DNA of 7,605 nucleotides from Rickettsiaceae bacterium (lineage in GTDB: Bacteria > Pseudomonadota > Alphaproteobacteria > Rickettsiales > Rickettsiaceae): positions 1 through 7,605 of the forward strand of contig JAIOYD010000067.1 of the NCBI GenBank assembly GCA_021741285.1. Direction: 5' to 3'. Of this stretch, positions 1 through 7,059 are shown one piece after another. The notes under the pieces were generated by a model, which was not told where the DNA came from, searched no databases, and saw only the letters and a list, made by a program, of their open reading frames with translations. Each line of letters opens with the position of its first letter. Position 1 is the stretch's first letter. The position numbers were made by a program, and so were the translations under genes.

Positions 1-1
1 A

Positions 2-112
2 ATTGGTATGGTTAAAAGATTTAAAATTATCGCCGATCGTTACAGAAATAGAAGAAAACGGTTCGGTTTAAGATTCAACTTAATTGCCGGAATTTATAAT
101 TTCGAGCTTTAA
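2..112 (+). CDS. IS5-type transposase, C-terminal fragment (left copy)
   Basis: An open frame enters from outside the window and ends at TAA 110-112. The 36 residues include the basic stretch RYRNRRKRFGLRFNLIAGIY and end in NFEL. This arginine-rich tail, with a hydrophobic end, is a form I recognise from IS5-family DDE transposases of Rickettsia and relatives. The catalytic aspartates and glutamate would lie upstream and are not visible, so activity cannot be judged. It is cut only by the window edge; nothing in the visible part is broken. The same peptide is encoded at 7492-7605 on the other strand. Confidence 0.7.
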   Translation: MGMVKRFKIIADRYRNRRKRFGLRFNLIAGIYNFEL

Positions 113-129
113 AGAGGTTATGCAAGAGG
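95..129 (+). promoter_or_regulatory. possible outward -10 box and ribosome binding site in the IS end
   Basis: A perfect TATAAT lies at 95-100, inside the transposase tail and pointing out of the element toward virB9. A Shine-Dalgarno-like AAGAGG lies at 124-129, 11 nt before the ATG at 141. No good -35 hexamer is present at 16-18 bp spacing; the nearest, TTCAAC at 74-79, is weak and only 15 bp away. If the box is used, the IS would supply both transcription and translation signals to the frame that starts at 141. This is inference from short motifs in AT-rich DNA. Confidence 0.25.
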
Positions 130-140
130 TCTAATAAATC

Positions 141-1115
141 ATGAAAAATTTAATTATACCAGCTTCAAAATTAAATAGCTTTAGCGCTTCACTAATTTCT
201 AATTTTAGTATTGTAGCAAATCTTAGATTAAATAGCCTGCAGATTCTAGAAGCAAATGATTCATCAGAGATATTGCCTGAAATACTATTTCATGCTCATC
301 TTGCCGATCATATAAGTGTAAACCAGCATAAGAGTAATCAGCAAAGTTTGCTATCTCGTTTAAAAATTGGATTAGGTATTATCACGCTTTTAGTTACATT
401 TTTTACAAGCTCTAATGCCTTTGCGATTAGAGAGTCAAGACCAACTCCAGTTGATAGTCGAATCAGAGTTATGGTATATAATCCTGATGATGTATTTAAA
501 TTCACTGGATATTATGGTTATCAAGCTAGTATTGAACTGGCTAGCAATGAAGAAGTTGTAAGTATTTCTATGGGGGATACAACTTCATGGCAAATCGTTC
601 CAGCGGGTCATAGAATATTTATCAAACCTATGGAACCAGAAGCAACCACCAACCTAACTTTAATTACTAATAAACGAACCTATTTCTTTGAACTATATGC
701 TGAAGAAACAACAGACATTCGCGATCCAGGCATGGTGTTTAATGTAAAATTTATATATCCAGATGAGGAAGAAGAAGATCATCTGCGTACTTTTGCTAAA
801 AGCTCTAGCAAAGGACCTGATCTAAATCATCCAGAGAATTTTAATTTCTATTACTCTATAAGCGGTAATGAAGAAATCGCGCCTATTAAGATCTTTGATG
901 ATGGAGAATTCACCTATCTACAATTTAGGGACAAAAACAATGAAATACCAGCAATATTTGCTGTAGATGAAGAACTTAGGGAATCAATGGTTAATTTTCG
1001 TTTAGATCCTAATAACAGCAACTTGGTCGTCATAGAACAAGTATTTAAGAAGCTTACCTTAAGAGCTGGTAAGAAAATCGTTTGTGTATTTAATGAAACC
1101 TACAGACCTTATTAA
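141..1115 (+). CDS. virB9: VirB9 family type IV secretion protein with unusual N-terminal extension
   Basis: VirB9 forms part of the outer-membrane/periplasmic core of type IV secretion channels, together with VirB7 and VirB10. Residues about 71-95 form a Sec signal peptide (basic LSRLK, a hydrophobic run, then SNAFA before IRESRPT). Residues about 96-207 are the N-terminal domain, 208-234 an acidic and Ser-rich linker (PDEEEED), and 235-324 the C-terminal beta domain with APIKIFDDGEFTYLQF, IPAIFAVD and LRAGKKIVCVFNE. Both VirB9 domains look complete. The frame is 324 residues against roughly 250-290 usual for the family, because about 69 residues precede the signal peptide. A TTG at 348 would give a normal 256-residue precursor, so the ATG at 141 is uncertain. 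An in-frame TAA at 132-134 closes the frame just upstream. The IS end lies 7 bp away, and no other secretion gene is present here. Confidence 0.88.
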   Translation: MKNLIIPASKLNSFSASLISNFSIVANLRLNSLQILEANDSSEILPEILFHAHLADHISVNQHKSNQQSLLSRLKIGLGIITLLVTFFTSSNAFAIRESRPTPVDSRIRVMVYNPDDVFKFTGYYGYQASIELASNEEVVSISMGDTTSWQIVPAGHRIFIKPMEPEATTNLTLITNKRTYFFELYAEETTDIRDPGMVFNVKFIYPDEEEEDHLRTFAKSSSKGPDLNHPENFNFYYSISGNEEIAPIKIFDDGEFTYLQFRDKNNEIPAIFAVDEELRESMVNFRLDPNNSNLVVIEQVFKKLTLRAGKKIVCVFNETYRPY

Positions 1116-1141
1116 CTTCTCTCTAAACCAGACGCTGGCCT

Positions 1142-2722
1142 CTAGCTTATTGGAACAGTGAAGTAAAAGCTTGACCCGGAATAGTTGTCACTTTCAGCCC
1201 AGATTTTTCCGTCATGAAGCTTGATAATTTTTTCAATCAAAGCCAAACCAATACCCCGTCCTCCAGCTGGGGTTTTAGTTTTTGAGCTTACTGTGAATGT
1301 ATTGAATATACTAATTAACTCATCTTGCAGAATAACAATTCCTTGATCAATAATTTCAAACCGTATATTATTACCAGGCACTTCGGCTAAATTTATAGTA
1401 ATAGGTTTGCCCTTGCCGTAAATTGCCGCATTGCTAATCAAATTGTCAATGACTTGTATCATATAATACTTATCGCAAGACGCTACTATACCATCTGAGA
1501 TGTTAAGCTTAAATTCTGTTGGAGTTTCGTCTGAGAATATTTTCTTATAGAGCATCGTACGCTCTCTAACTAATTTGCTTAAATTAATCGGCTTTTTATT
1601 CAACTCATAAGTAAAAGTAGATAATTTTGATAAATCAGTCATACCTTGAACATAGGTTTTTAAGCGATCACCACTATTGATTATATCTTTAATAACACTC
1701 TTGATTTTATTCGCATCTAGGTTGTCATAATATGAATATAACACATCACATAGGGTTAAAACTACAGTTAGAGGAGTATTAGTTTCGTGTGGTAGATTAC
1801 GAATGAACTCATTTTTCATGTCTTTATTCTTCAGCATCTCAATTTTCATAAGTCGAATTTGTTCTTGCAAATAAAGTTCCTTCTCCTTTAAAATCCCCTC
1901 TTTAGCCTCTTTTTCCTGAAATTCCCTCTCTATAATAGTCATTTTCTCAATAATACTATCACATAGCAGCCAAGATTCTTTGTTTGCAGCATCAAGCTCT
2001 TCAGCTTTTCCTTCCCAATGAGCCGCCTTCTCTTCCTTAGCTTTTAGGTGTTCTTGTTGAGGTTTAAAAAATGCTATAAGGATTCCCCCCACTAACAACA
2101 ATAAATAAGTTACCTTAAACTGCAAAGTACCAAAGTTAGTGTCAAAATTCTCAATACCAGTATACCACTTAAAAAAGTATACGCTGGTTACTATTCCGCT
2201 AACTATTAAAAATAACGCTACGTGCCAACGAACAAGCATAGCAAGCACTACCATACTGAGCAAAAAGATCATTAGCTGAAATTGACCAAAATTGCTTATA
2301 ATTACTTGCAAACCACCAACAAAAGCTAATATATAAAACAATCCAATAATCCAAAATACTGAAATAAATTTATCGCTTCTAAAAGTTGAGGGCCAAATTG
2401 GATAAGTTAAGAAGGCAGAAGATGATAATAATACAGAATGATATATAAATTCTATAATTTTACTATATTGTTGGCGAATTTCTATAGGTAAGGAATACAT
2501 AGTAGAAAAAACTGCAATAATACAAAATATTCCAAAAATAGAGTAAACCGATTCATTGGTAGGGTTATTATTTCGACAAAAAATTAATAAATCAAAAGTC
2601 TTGACCTGGTTTATATAATACTCCCATCGTTTACGACGTTCTTTTTTTACTATTTCAAATGTTCCACCATCCTTTATTCCTACCCAACCTCCTGGCCTCT
2701 TTAAATAGATAGTGACTACCAA
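1142..2722 (-). pseudogene. sensor histidine kinase, C-terminal half of a frameshifted symporter-kinase
   Basis: The 526-residue frame has six predicted membrane segments (about 58-79, 87-110, 119-142, 145-164, 166-186, 202-219) and a charged coiled-coil linker (about 222-305). The DHp domain follows with phosphoacceptor H312 in FIRNLPHETNTPL, then an ATP-binding domain with N-box QVIDNLISNA (421-432), G1 box DQGIVI (459-464) and G2 region TPAGGRGIGLAL (484-495). G1 normally reads DxGxGI; here the second glycine is V463 and the following proline is a leucine. The first codon is TTG with no ribosome binding site, and the frame overlaps the symporter frame by 68 bp in the +1 phase. Residues 10-20 (PGGWVGIKDGG) read as a direct continuation of the symporter. 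I infer that this is the downstream part of one gene of about 980 codons, broken by one extra base. It may be a decayed gene or a sequencing error. No response regulator is nearby. Confidence 0.8.
2655..2722 (-). other. frameshift zone joining symporter and kinase frames
   Basis: Both frames are open across these 68 bp. On the minus strand the symporter reads AAA GAG GCC AGG AGG, whereas the kinase frame reads AAG AGG CCA GGA GGT TGG. Dropping one G of the GG at 2696-2697 gives Lys-Glu-Pro-Gly-Gly-Trp-Val-Gly-Ile-Lys-Asp and restores a single frame. A perfect AGGAGG lies at 2688-2693, but no start codon in the kinase frame follows it at a useful distance. A +1 slip at the ATT TGA end of the symporter frame would also enter the kinase frame, as in the prfB arrangement, but would skip the conserved-looking residues. 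An insertion mutation or read error is the simplest reading. Confidence 0.7.
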
Positions 2723-4085
2723 TTAAAAATACTAAATTAGCTAACATACCGGGAATTACGCTATCTACTCCTGTAGCTTCCATCCACAATATTCTCCAGG
2801 CAATCACAGCGCATAATCCTGCTATTATGCCAATTAGTACTGCCTTTGCTGAGCTACGAAATTCCAATATTGCCAAAAGAAATGGAACCGTTACTACTGG
2901 TAAATAAAAATTACTTACTAGCAAGAATATACTAAGCAAGCCTTTCATATAAAAAGCTAAACTGAAAGCTAGAATGCCTATAATTATTGAACAAATATAG
3001 GAAAAATATAAATTATATTTTTCTGTTATATCATAACCAAAAGACTTCTTTATATCATATGACAACGTTACCGTGGCTGCATTTAAATATGAATCAGCGG
3101 TCGACATTGCCATAGCTATAATGCCAATTGCAATAAGACCTTTAAAGCCAGATATATATGTGTAGTTATCTATTATATAGGATAATAATTGGGTTGGTTC
3201 TAAAGTAGGATTATTAGTTATTAATAAAATACCGATCCAAAAAAATAATATTGAAATAGCCAGCCTTACCATAGTTGCTATAAAAAAAGAACTAGCCACT
3301 TGAGCAGTATCCTTTGCCATTGATACTCGTTGAAAAATAGCGGGGTTAAATGATGGGATAATAAAGTAAAATGCCAATCCTATTGAGCCCCAAAATTTAT
3401 AATGGTTAGGGTCGGTTAGCTGGGTATAATCAAATAACTCGTGTTGGGAAATTGTATGGAATACAATTGAGGGATCACTAAAATTACCCCAGATAATCAA
3501 AGCAATGATCGGTATTACTGTACCAAAGGTAAAAAACTGAATTACGTCCGTAAACGTAACAGCTTTTATTCCCCCAAATGTTGAATAAATTATAAGCACA
3601 AGGCTACTGGCAACAGTAGCATAAAAGCTAGATAAACCAAAAAACAACTGCAATATTGTTGCAGCAACCTTAAATTGTGCTGCTAACTTACCAATACAAT
3701 TAAATACACTAGAGATCGAAGTAATAAATCTAACTTTTTGACCGTATAAATTACCCATAGCATCAGCTATAGATAATGTCCCTAAAAATTCTCCCATTCG
3801 GGGTGCAAGGAAATAACAAATTATCAGGCAGCTAAATATATCCCCTAACATACCCGGAACCATATAAAATAACCCCCCTTTATATACCTCTGAAATATCT
3901 GTTAAAAATGCACTCCCACTGATCCACGTTGCTATTAATGTCGCCGAAATGGTGAGAGTAGAAAAATTTCTATCACCTATGGCATACTGCTTAATGGTTC
4001 TTACGCCCCTGCTAGAAAATATTCCAATCACAAGCGTAGCAATTAAAAATACCGTAAAAATTACAGCATCTACATTAAAATTCAT
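2655..4085 (-). pseudogene. sodium/solute symporter (SSS) domain, N-terminal half of symporter-kinase
   Basis: This is a 476-residue polytopic protein of the SSS family (PutP/CbrA-like), with about 12-13 hydrophobic segments. Family marks are ATLIATWISGSAFL (48-61, first part of the Na2 site), GGIKAVTFTDVIQ (171-183, SSS signature), FQRVSMAKD (251-259) and AMSTADSYLNAA (326-337, where the Ser-Thr pair S328/T329 matches sodium ligands of PutP). In CbrA-like sensors this domain is followed directly by a kinase, and transport or substrate binding is thought to feed signalling. Here the frame runs to K462-E463 and then departs into 13 unrelated residues before TGA at 2655-2657. The kinase frame carries on from the same point. 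The ATG at 4083-4085 has no strong Shine-Dalgarno. As a transporter alone it could still be functional; the substrate cannot be told from sequence. Confidence 0.85.
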
Positions 4086-4112
4086 AAAGAAATTAATTAT
4101 AAGTTAATAAAG

Positions 4113-4118
4113 ATTATA
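4113..4118 (-). promoter_or_regulatory. candidate -10 box for the symporter-kinase gene
   Basis: A perfect TATAAT on the minus strand lies 27 bp before the ATG at 4085 and would give a leader of about 20 nt. No recognisable -35 hexamer lies 16-18 bp upstream. The surrounding 200 bp are very AT-rich, so chance occurrence is likely. Confidence 0.3.
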
Positions 4119-4177
4119 TTACATATGTATAAAACATTTATTTAATAGTTGCAATATTATAAATTAGACCCTAAAGG

Positions 4178-4207
4178 TTGATAAAAATTATTTTGAATAA
4201 TTGATAA
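4178..4207. repeat. AT hairpin flanked by direct TTGATAA repeats
   Basis: TTGATAA occurs at 4178-4184 and again at 4201-4207. Between and overlapping them is an inverted repeat, AATTATT (4186-4192) and AATAATT (4196-4202), with a 3-base loop. On the minus strand the hairpin is followed by TTTTATC, so it could be a weak terminator for the carbonic anhydrase gene or an operator for the symporter-kinase gene. The stem has no G-C pairs. This is the only structure seen in the 199-bp gap 4086-4284. Confidence 0.3.
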
Positions 4208-4284
4208 GTTAAATATTCTGCTTCAATTCCTAGTTAATGGTTTGTAACATTATTAAAACACTGGAATTCAATATCTTTATAAAG

Positions 4285-4920
4285 TCATCCCAAGAAATGT
4301 AAATTACTTATTCTTTCTATGTATATTGCTTTAACTAAAGCTACATCTGTGATGCCATTTATGCTTGTTAGAACTACTTTGCCATGACCAAAGCCAAAAT
4401 CATTTTTAAAATCATAAACCGCTCCAATCACAGTAAGTTTCCCAGAATCAATCCTTGATTTATATTTTTGTATCGCTATTTGAACCTGATAATTTATATT
4501 TTCTATGATTGCATCCTCAAGGCAAGATGCAGTAATTTTTATAGTACTTAATTCTTTATTTATAAACTCTGATTCAGTTTTCGTACCATTTAGTGCAGCC
4601 GTTACCGCCCCGCAATCTGAATGACCAATAATAAGTAAAAAAGGCGTATTAAGAATTTCTATGCCAAAATCAATAGACCCTTCGCAAGTAGAAAGTTGGT
4701 TACCTATATTTCTTATAGCAAATACACCATTCTGAGGTGTTTTATCAAACGATTCCATTTGGACTCGGGAATCAGAACACTTTAAAATTGTTAGATTTGG
4801 GGTCTGGCTATCATGAAATTTAGCAAAAAATTTATCATCATGAACCGATGAAAATTCTTCATTAGTATCAAATAATTCTTTTAAAAATAGCAATAATCTT
4901 GGGTTATCTGGTAGATTCAT
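4285..4920 (-). CDS. beta-class carbonic anhydrase
   Basis: A 211-residue zinc enzyme that interconverts CO2 and bicarbonate in the cytoplasm. The active-site marks of the beta class are complete: CSDSR at 48-52 (zinc ligand C48, D50/R52 dyad) and GHSDCGAV at 99-106 (zinc ligands H100 and C103). The family stretch VFAIRNIGNQ lies at 66-75, and the C-terminal GAVYDF is also typical. The length is normal and no break is seen. The ATG is supported by AAGAGG at 4928-4933, seven bases upstream. It lies 92 bp downstream of ubiG on the same strand and may be co-transcribed with it. It could supply bicarbonate for carboxylating enzymes or serve pH balance; the sequence does not decide this. cynT-like genes belong to this class, but no cyanate genes are seen, so no symbol is given. 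Confidence 0.93.
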   Translation of the reverse strand: MNLPDNPRLLLFLKELFDTNEEFSSVHDDKFFAKFHDSQTPNLTILKCSDSRVQMESFDKTPQNGVFAIRNIGNQLSTCEGSIDFGIEILNTPFLLIIGHSDCGAVTAALNGTKTESEFINKELSTIKITASCLEDAIIENINYQVQIAIQKYKSRIDSGKLTVIGAVYDFKNDFGFGHGKVVLTSINGITDVALVKAIYIERISNLHFLG

Positions 4921-4927
4921 AGACTAA

Positions 4928-4933
4928 CCTCTT
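4928..4933 (-). promoter_or_regulatory. ribosome binding site of the carbonic anhydrase gene
   Basis: AAGAGG on the minus strand is seven bases from the ATG at 4918-4920. It is the clearest Shine-Dalgarno among the native genes of the window and fixes the start of the carbonic anhydrase gene. Confidence 0.6.
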
Positions 4934-5012
4934 GTAAGAAAAATACATGTACCTTTAGCATATAGACCACTTACAGAAAAATAGCAATTAAAAATCCTTA
5001 AAACAAGCCTTC

Positions 5013-5744
5013 TTAGATTGACCGAGGCTTGCTAAACACTGCAAAATAATTAACATCTATATCATCTGAAAGTTGCCACTCTTGTCCTACAATTGAAAAA
5101 ACCAGCCCCTTTAACTCTTCAATTCTTAAATCAGTCTTTTGAGACATTTTGACTAGTTCAGATGGTTTTATGAATTTGGTATAATTATGGGTTTGAACCG
5201 GCACCCAACGAAGTACATATTCTGCTGCAACAATAGCTAGTAAATAAGATTTTGCCGTTCTATTAATCGTTGAAGTAATAAGAAGCCCTCCAGGTTTTAG
5301 TAATTTTGCCAAATTCATTGTAAAATCACTCGGGTTAGCAACGTGTTCTAACACTTCAAGACATAATATTATATCATATTTTTTATCACAGTTGATGTGC
5401 TGCTCAATTGTTGTGTTAAGATAATTTATGCTTAATTTATGTTCTTTTGCATAAAATTTAGCAGCTCTAACATTATATTCATTGGCATCCAACCCCGTAA
5501 CTTTAAAACCAAGGTGGTACATAGGAACAGAAATTAATCCCCCGCCCGATCCTACATCAAGTAGCTCAAAGGCACTTATGTCTGATATATTAAAATGCTG
5601 CTTTATTTTGGCAGTAATATAATCAACACGAATTGGATTAATTTGATGTAATGTTTTAAACTCACCTTCACTATCCCACCACTCTCTATGAGTTTTATTA
5701 AATTTATTCAGCTCTTCCTGATCTATAGAGGATGTTGTGGTCAT
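5013..5744 (-). CDS. ubiG: UbiG, ubiquinone biosynthesis O-methyltransferase
   Basis: UbiG carries out the two SAM-dependent O-methylations of ubiquinone synthesis. The 243-residue protein has the family N-terminus (KFNKTHREWWDSEGEFKTLH, then INPIRVDYI). SAM motif I is LLDVGSGGGLISVP (61-74), followed by the acidic GLDAN (84-88) and the UbiG/UbiE-like LEVLEHV (129-135). The insert NRTAKSYLLAIVAAEYVLRW (161-180) is the UbiG segment thought to contact the membrane, and THNYTKFIKPSEL plus the ending DIDVNYFAVF are also typical. Length is normal. The ATG at 5742-5744 gives the expected start, although only a weak GGGA-like site precedes it. It is divergent from lysC across 121 bp and may lead into the carbonic anhydrase gene. 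Confidence 0.95.
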   Translation of the reverse strand: MTTTSSIDQEELNKFNKTHREWWDSEGEFKTLHQINPIRVDYITAKIKQHFNISDISAFELLDVGSGGGLISVPMYHLGFKVTGLDANEYNVRAAKFYAKEHKLSINYLNTTIEQHINCDKKYDIILCLEVLEHVANPSDFTMNLAKLLKPGGLLITSTINRTAKSYLLAIVAAEYVLRWVPVQTHNYTKFIKPSELVKMSQKTDLRIEELKGLVFSIVGQEWQLSDDIDVNYFAVFSKPRSI

Positions 5745-5786
5745 TATTACGGTCCCATACTTAATAAATGTATATTAATCTAAAAA

Positions 5787-5814
5787 CTTATATATGTAAA
5801 TTTTTACTCTTCAA
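5787..5814 (-). promoter_or_regulatory. candidate promoter of ubiG
   Basis: Minus-strand TTGAAG (5809-5814), a 16-bp spacer and TATAAG (5787-5792) resemble a sigma-70 promoter and would give a leader of about 35 nt. Its -35 box overlaps that of the candidate lysC promoter on the other strand. Confidence 0.3.
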
Positions 5815-5838
5815 AATATACTATCAAGATGTTATAGT
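5810..5838 (+). promoter_or_regulatory. candidate promoter of lysC
   Basis: TTCAAA (5810-5815), a 17-bp spacer and TATAGT (5833-5838) match a sigma-70 promoter at 4 of 6 and 5 of 6 positions. Transcription would begin about 20 nt before the lysC ATG at 5866. The ribosome binding site is weak: AGAAAG around 5849-5853. Confidence 0.4.
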
Positions 5839-5865
5839 CAGGCAATTCAGAAAGTTGATATATTT

Positions 5866-7059
5866 ATGGGAATTATTGTACAGAAATTTGGTGGCACCTC
5901 TGTCGCTAATCTTACTAGAATTAGAAATGTTGCAAACCATATTAAAATGCAACTCGACTCAGGAAATCAAGTAATTGCAGTCGTTTCAGCTATGGCAGGA
6001 GCAACAAATTATTTAATTACTCAATGCACTGAATTATCAAGACTAGATGAACTAAATTCATTACAAGAATATGATGCTGCAGTTGCAAGCGGTGAGATAG
6101 TTACTTCAGCTCTACTGGCTCTACAACTACAATCTATGGGAATTAGAGGCAAATCTCTCCAAGGCTGGCAAGTGCCAATAGAAACAACAAAATCGCATGG
6201 TAACGCTAACGTAGTTAACATAAATTCCGATAAACTAAATAAATTACTTAGCCAAGGGATAACACCAATAATTACTGGGTTTCAAGGGGTATCTATTGAT
6301 GGAGATATAACAACCCTTGGCAAAGGAGGATCAGATACAACTGCTGCCCTCCTTGCTGCTGCTGTAAATGCCCAAAGTTGCGATATATATACCGATGTTG
6401 ATGGTATTTATACAGCTGATCCACGGGTAGTGCATGGAGCTAGGAAAATTGATGTTATAAATATTGATGAGCTATATGCTTTATGCTCTGCTGGAGCAAA
6501 GGTTCTTCATCCAAGAGCAGCTTTAGCTGCAAAGCGTTATGGTTTTAAACTAAGAATTCTATCCTCTTTTAACAACCTTGAGGGAACAACTACCACGACT
6601 GGGATAAACAATATGGAAAATCGACAAATCACCGCCATTACCTCCAATAAAAATTTGTTAAAAATAGAAATAGAGCATAAAGTGCAGAACTTTGCTCATA
6701 TTTTTGAAGATTTTATGAAAGAACAAGTATCGATTGAACAAACCTTTAGTTTTGGGAAAGATACTTCAATTATTATAGCTAATTTAGTTGATAAAAATAA
6801 ATGCGAAAAATTACTTAATAACTTAAAAAACAATTGGCTACTTACAAAATATTCTATTGAAGCAAACATTTCTTCGGTAACCATTGTTGGGTATGGTATA
6901 AAGAATGATAGTGGACTTGTTTGGAAAATTATTGAACTTTTAAACAATAACAATGTTAATATATTATCAACAGACTTTTCTGACATCAAGATGTCCCTAG
7001 TAGTCAATGATCATGATAATGAAAAGGTAATTAAATTGCTACATGAATATTGTTTTTAA
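5866..7059 (+). CDS. lysC: aspartate kinase
   Basis: Phosphorylates L-aspartate, the first step toward lysine and diaminopimelate; in rickettsiae the pathway mainly serves peptidoglycan. The 397-residue protein has the kinase motif VQKFGGTSV (5-13), SGE (75-77), the nucleotide/aspartate-binding TLGKGGSDTTA (150-160), YTDVDGIYTADPR (175-187) and VLHPRA (213-218). Two ACT regulatory domains follow (about 255-325 and 335-397, the second with TIVGYG and NILSTDFSDIKMSLVV), so feedback control by lysine or a related product is likely. Length is normal for the single-function enzyme and all key residues are present. The ATG at 5866 places KFGGTS at the usual distance from the N-terminus. The end overlaps the kdpB-like start by 17 bp. 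Confidence 0.95.
   Translation: MGIIVQKFGGTSVANLTRIRNVANHIKMQLDSGNQVIAVVSAMAGATNYLITQCTELSRLDELNSLQEYDAAVASGEIVTSALLALQLQSMGIRGKSLQGWQVPIETTKSHGNANVVNINSDKLNKLLSQGITPIITGFQGVSIDGDITTLGKGGSDTTAALLAAAVNAQSCDIYTDVDGIYTADPRVVHGARKIDVINIDELYALCSAGAKVLHPRAALAAKRYGFKLRILSSFNNLEGTTTTTGINNMENRQITAITSNKNLLKIEIEHKVQNFAHIFEDFMKEQVSIEQTFSFGKDTSIIIANLVDKNKCEKLLNNLKNNWLLTKYSIEANISSVTIVGYGIKNDSGLVWKIIELLNNNNVNILSTDFSDIKMSLVVNDHDNEKVIKLLHEYCF

Larger units (their letters stand above)
1..133 (+). mobile_element. 3' tail of an IS5-type insertion sequence, left copy
   Basis: This stretch is repeated exactly, in inverted orientation, at 7471-7603; position i pairs with 7604-i with no mismatch. It contains the last codons of a transposase (stop at 110-112) and about 21 bp of noncoding end sequence finishing in GCAAGAGGTCTA. 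Identity with the second copy breaks off after base 133, which marks the element end to within the shared TA at 132-133 (a possible target-site TA). The rest of the element lies outside the window. Assignment to the IS5 group is from the transposase C-terminus only. The exact family and target duplication cannot be fixed from one end. Confidence 0.85.

Noticed and set aside
1128..1138. Small hairpin CCAG-ACG-CTGG between the convergent virB9 and kinase genes, considered as a terminator
   Set aside because: The stem is only 4 bp and there is no T-run on either side, so it does not qualify as a Rho-independent terminator.
2655..2693. Programmed +1 frameshifting (prfB-like ATT TGA, with AGGAGG upstream) as the normal way to make the sensor
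   Set aside because: The distance between AGGAGG and the stop does not fit prfB spacing, and slipping at the stop would skip the Pro-Gly-Gly-Trp stretch that appears to belong to the protein. A simple insertion explains the data better.
4275..4284. Perfect palindrome CTTTATAAAG just after the carbonic anhydrase stop
   Set aside because: It is short and AT-rich with no loop or T-run; expected by chance in this composition.
5768..5974. 68-codon open frame on the + strand across the lysC start
   Set aside because: It overlaps the aspartokinase start in another frame, has no recognisable domain, and its first part is just AT-rich intergenic DNA.
6021..6221. 66-codon open frame on the - strand
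   Set aside because: It lies wholly inside lysC, whose frame has strong kinase motifs; it is an antisense shadow.
6696..7007. 103-codon open frame on the - strand
   Set aside because: It is antisense to the ACT domains of lysC and has no family features or ribosome binding site.
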